NCBI GenBank assembly: GCA_002398515.1 | Contig: DGZL01000043.1 | Span: 13,028 to 20,461 of the forward strand | DNA length: 7,434 nucleotides | Reading direction: 5' to 3' | Source of the DNA: Firmicutes bacterium UBA4981 | GTDB taxonomy: Bacteria > Bacillota > SHA-98 > UBA4971 | Shown: piece after piece, positions 5,921 through 7,434 of the stretch | Layout: every line of letters begins with the position of its first letter | Position numbering within the stretch: the stretch's first letter is position 1 | Position numbers and translations under genes: made by a program | The notes under the pieces: model-generated | What the model was told of the DNA's origin: nothing | The model's input: only the letters and a program-made list of their open reading frames with translations | The model's database searches: none

Positions 5921-5958
5921 ATGAGAAGAACATGGCATGTCAGCCATGTTCTTCTCAT
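5921..5958 (-). terminator. Perfect 16-bp inverted repeat, possible yebC terminator
   Basis: ATGAGAAGAACATGGC (5921-5936) and GCCATGTTCTTCTCAT (5943-5958) are exact reverse complements around a 6-base loop. Read on the minus strand the hairpin is followed by only TTTG after the final AT, so it is a long stem with a weak U-tail. It sits about 80 bases after the yebC stop, where a terminator would be expected, with a promoter candidate for the next gene just beyond. It could instead be a processing or stability element, or the body of a small RNA. The stem is certain; the role is not. Confidence 0.5.
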
Positions 5959-6035
5959 GAAAGCGCTCTAAAATAGTCTCTCGCCGAAAGTCAGGCAAAA
6001 AGCCTCGTCCCAGATTAAAACGGGGGGAGACGATC

Positions 6036-6791
6036 TCAACCTCCGGCAGATTCCAGCTCTTCGTCAGGGATATCGAAGTTAGCATAAACTTGCTGTACGT
6101 CATCGAGCTCTTCCAAGGATTCCACAAGGTTCAGGACCTGCTGGGCCTCTTTCCCTGTGACTTTCACTGTGTTTTGTGGGAGCATGGTGACTTCAGCAGT
6201 GGAAAAACGGACTCCCCTAGACTCAAAGAATTTCTCAACTTCCTCAAAATCCTCAGGTTCGGTATAAACCTCAACAGTCGTGTCGTCAGTCTGATAGTCC
6301 TCCGCGCCTGATTCTATTGCAAGATCCACAAACTCATCTTCACCCATGTCGATCTCATCCAGGTTCACGACAATAAGGCCTTTCTTCTGGAACATCCATG
6401 CCACACAGCCAGTCTCCCCCAGGTTGCCCCCATTTTTGGAGAAGACATAACGGATATCTGAGGCAGAACGGTTTCTGTTATCCGTCATTGCGGATACCAT
6501 GACAGCGACTCCGCCGGGGCCGTAGCCTTCATACGTAATCTCCTCAAGAGATTCGGCGCCGGATTCACCGGCTCCCCGTTTGATAATCCTCTGGATATTG
6601 TCGTTCGGCATGTTTGCAGTTCGTGCCTTATCAATAGCAAGCCTGAGTCTGAAGTTCTCCAGAGGATCGGAACCTCCCTCACGTGCTGCCACCAGAAGTT
6701 CTCTGGAGATCTTTGTAAATGCCTTCCCTCGCTCAGCGTCAACTCTGGCTTTCTTACGCCTAATATTTGCCCACTTAGAGTGACCAGCCAC
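6036..6791 (-). CDS. yebC: YebC/PmpR family protein (TACO1 homologue)
   Basis: This cytosolic protein of the YebC family was long annotated as a transcriptional regulator; members including the mitochondrial TACO1 are now linked to translation of polyproline and other stalling sequences on the ribosome. The 251-residue product opens with the family signature MAGHSKWANIRRKKA, followed by GKAFTKISRELLVAAREGG, AIDKARTANMPNDNIQRII, and the central EGYGPGGVAVMVSAMTDNRN with NGGNLGETGCVAWMF. Length fits the family, with a slightly extended acidic C-terminus. The start is GTG at 6789-6791, about 8 bases after a GGGAGG ribosome binding site, and it begins the conserved signature exactly. It has its own promoter candidate at 6816-6824 and lies between prsW and the bofC-like gene. 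Confidence 0.95.
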   Translation of the reverse strand: MAGHSKWANIRRKKARVDAERGKAFTKISRELLVAAREGGSDPLENFRLRLAIDKARTANMPNDNIQRIIKRGAGESGAESLEEITYEGYGPGGVAVMVSAMTDNRNRSASDIRYVFSKNGGNLGETGCVAWMFQKKGLIVVNLDEIDMGEDEFVDLAIESGAEDYQTDDTTVEVYTEPEDFEEVEKFFESRGVRFSTAEVTMLPQNTVKVTGKEAQQVLNLVESLEELDDVQQVYANFDIPDEELESAGG

Positions 6792-6815
6792 TTTTTCTCC
6801 CTCCCTATCAAAATA

Positions 6816-6824
6816 ATTCTAGCA
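6816..6824 (-). promoter_or_regulatory. yebC promoter (extended -10)
   Basis: On the minus strand TGTGC precedes TAGAAT (6816-6821), a 5 of 6 match to the -10 consensus with the extended TGn (6822-6824). The -35 region is poor. Transcription would start near 6809, leaving a leader of about 18 bases that contains the ribosome binding site. A second weaker candidate further upstream is TTGAAT, 18 bases, TAGGAT around 6850-6880. Confidence 0.45.
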
Positions 6825-6912
6825 CAGTCCATGGAGATCCGCTACTGATCCTATAGGCTTACAGACAGCCGATTCAAAAGGCATTGGTGTTTAGCGATGT
6901 AACGGACTCATA

Positions 6913-7434
6913 TCATTCATCATAGTCCGCATCTGGAAGGCTGGGAGAGTTTTCTTCAGCTGTCGTCCCAATTATGGATTCTTGAGGATTTCGTCTCGGA
7001 GATGCCTTCCTTGCTTCTGAGATCTTACTGTCCAGGTAGAAATAGGTGGCAAAGACCATAATGATACCAAAGGCAGGAGGGACCAGACCTGCAATGATAA
7101 GAAAGTCATATAGGCCGTGGAGGCCGATAGCTATTACAAGTCCTCTCCCCAGCAACAAGGTGGTGCTTCCTTTATAGAATTTGGCTAGGCCCAAATGGTA
7201 CCCGACTATCCCCGAAAAAGAAGCATGAGCCAGGTCTGTGATGAATGCGCGAAACAACCCTACAGTAATACCGAACCTGGCAGAATAGAACAGATTCTCC
7301 ACGGCAGCAAATCCAAGCCCTGCGGCTACTGCGTAAATGATGCCGTCGACGACTTCATTGAACTCTGCATGGTCATAAACCGCCAGTCTGACTGCGACGA
7401 ATTTCGCCATTTCTTCTACAAGGCCGATAACCAG
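6913..7434 (-). CDS. prsW: PrsW-family intramembrane protease, partial
   Basis: This is the C-terminal 173 residues of a polytopic membrane protein of the PrsW family, glutamic-type intramembrane peptidases. In Bacillus subtilis PrsW makes the first cut in the anti-sigma factor RsiW. The fragment shows the family motifs in order: EEMAK (7-11 of the visible part, the EExxK glutamates), GFAAVENLFY (41-50), HASFSGIVGYHLG (70-82) and HGLYDF (106-111), within at least four hydrophobic segments. It ends in a hydrophilic tail of about 35 residues. The reading frame is open to the right edge, so the start is outside the window; the ATG at 7408-7410 falls inside the EEMAK motif and is not the real start. 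No clear terminator separates it from yebC. The substrate cannot be inferred because no anti-sigma gene is visible. Confidence 0.88.
   Translation of the reverse strand: MVIGLVEEMAKFVAVRLAVYDHAEFNEVVDGIIYAVAAGLGFAAVENLFYSARFGITVGLFRAFITDLAHASFSGIVGYHLGLAKFYKGSTTLLLGRGLVIAIGLHGLYDFLIIAGLVPPAFGIIMVFATYFYLDSKISEARKASPRRNPQESIIGTTAEENSPSLPDADYDE

Noticed and set aside
5747..6127. Minus-strand open frame of 126 codons bridging the yebC end and the bofC start
   Set aside because: It begins inside yebC in another frame, runs through the perfect inverted repeat, overlaps the bofC ribosome binding site, and has no good start or recognisable domain. A small real gene inside 5787-6035 cannot be fully excluded.
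7408..7410. ATG as the start of the prsW fragment
   Set aside because: The frame is open to the window edge and the catalytic EE pair of the EExxK motif is encoded just upstream, so this ATG is internal.

Overview
The window looks like chromosomal DNA of an endospore-forming Firmicute, most likely of the class Clostridia. The evidence is two sporulation genes (a yunB homologue and a gene with a BofC C-terminal domain), a PrsW-type membrane protease, a perfect CIRCE operator in front of groES-groEL, strong AGGAGG-type ribosome binding sites with frequent TTG/GTG starts, and near-consensus sigma-A promoters. I cannot name the genus. I see no mobile element, CRISPR array, tRNA or rRNA.

Layout. 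Positions 1-415 hold no gene I can support; there is a promoter-like sequence pointing left off the window (104-131, minus strand) with a tandem 9-mer downstream of it. A plus-strand unit follows: a tyrS promoter (416-445), a roughly 110-base leader with mutually exclusive hairpins, tyrS (565-1785), a 311-base gap holding a strongly structured, unidentified element (1882-2009), and yunB (2097-2963). The yunB unit converges on the groESL operon; the only clear intrinsic terminator lies between them, and its U-tract overlaps the yunB stop codon.

The right half is all minus strand. Read in the direction of transcription it is prsW (cut by the right edge), yebC, a bofC-like gene, then groES and groEL. 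The groESL control region is compact: a perfect TTGACA -35 box, a 15-base palindrome filling most of the promoter spacer, CIRCE just after the expected transcription start, and an extra CIRCE half-site overlapping the GTG start codon of groES.

The genes fall into housekeeping translation and folding (TyrRS, YebC/PmpR, GroES, GroEL) and envelope or sporulation signalling (YunB, BofC-like, PrsW). All encoded protein families are known. The less explained parts are non-coding: the branched RNA-like element before yunB, the tyrS leader with a degenerate T-box-like sequence, the second palindrome in the groESL promoter, and a perfect 16-bp inverted repeat between yebC and bofC.
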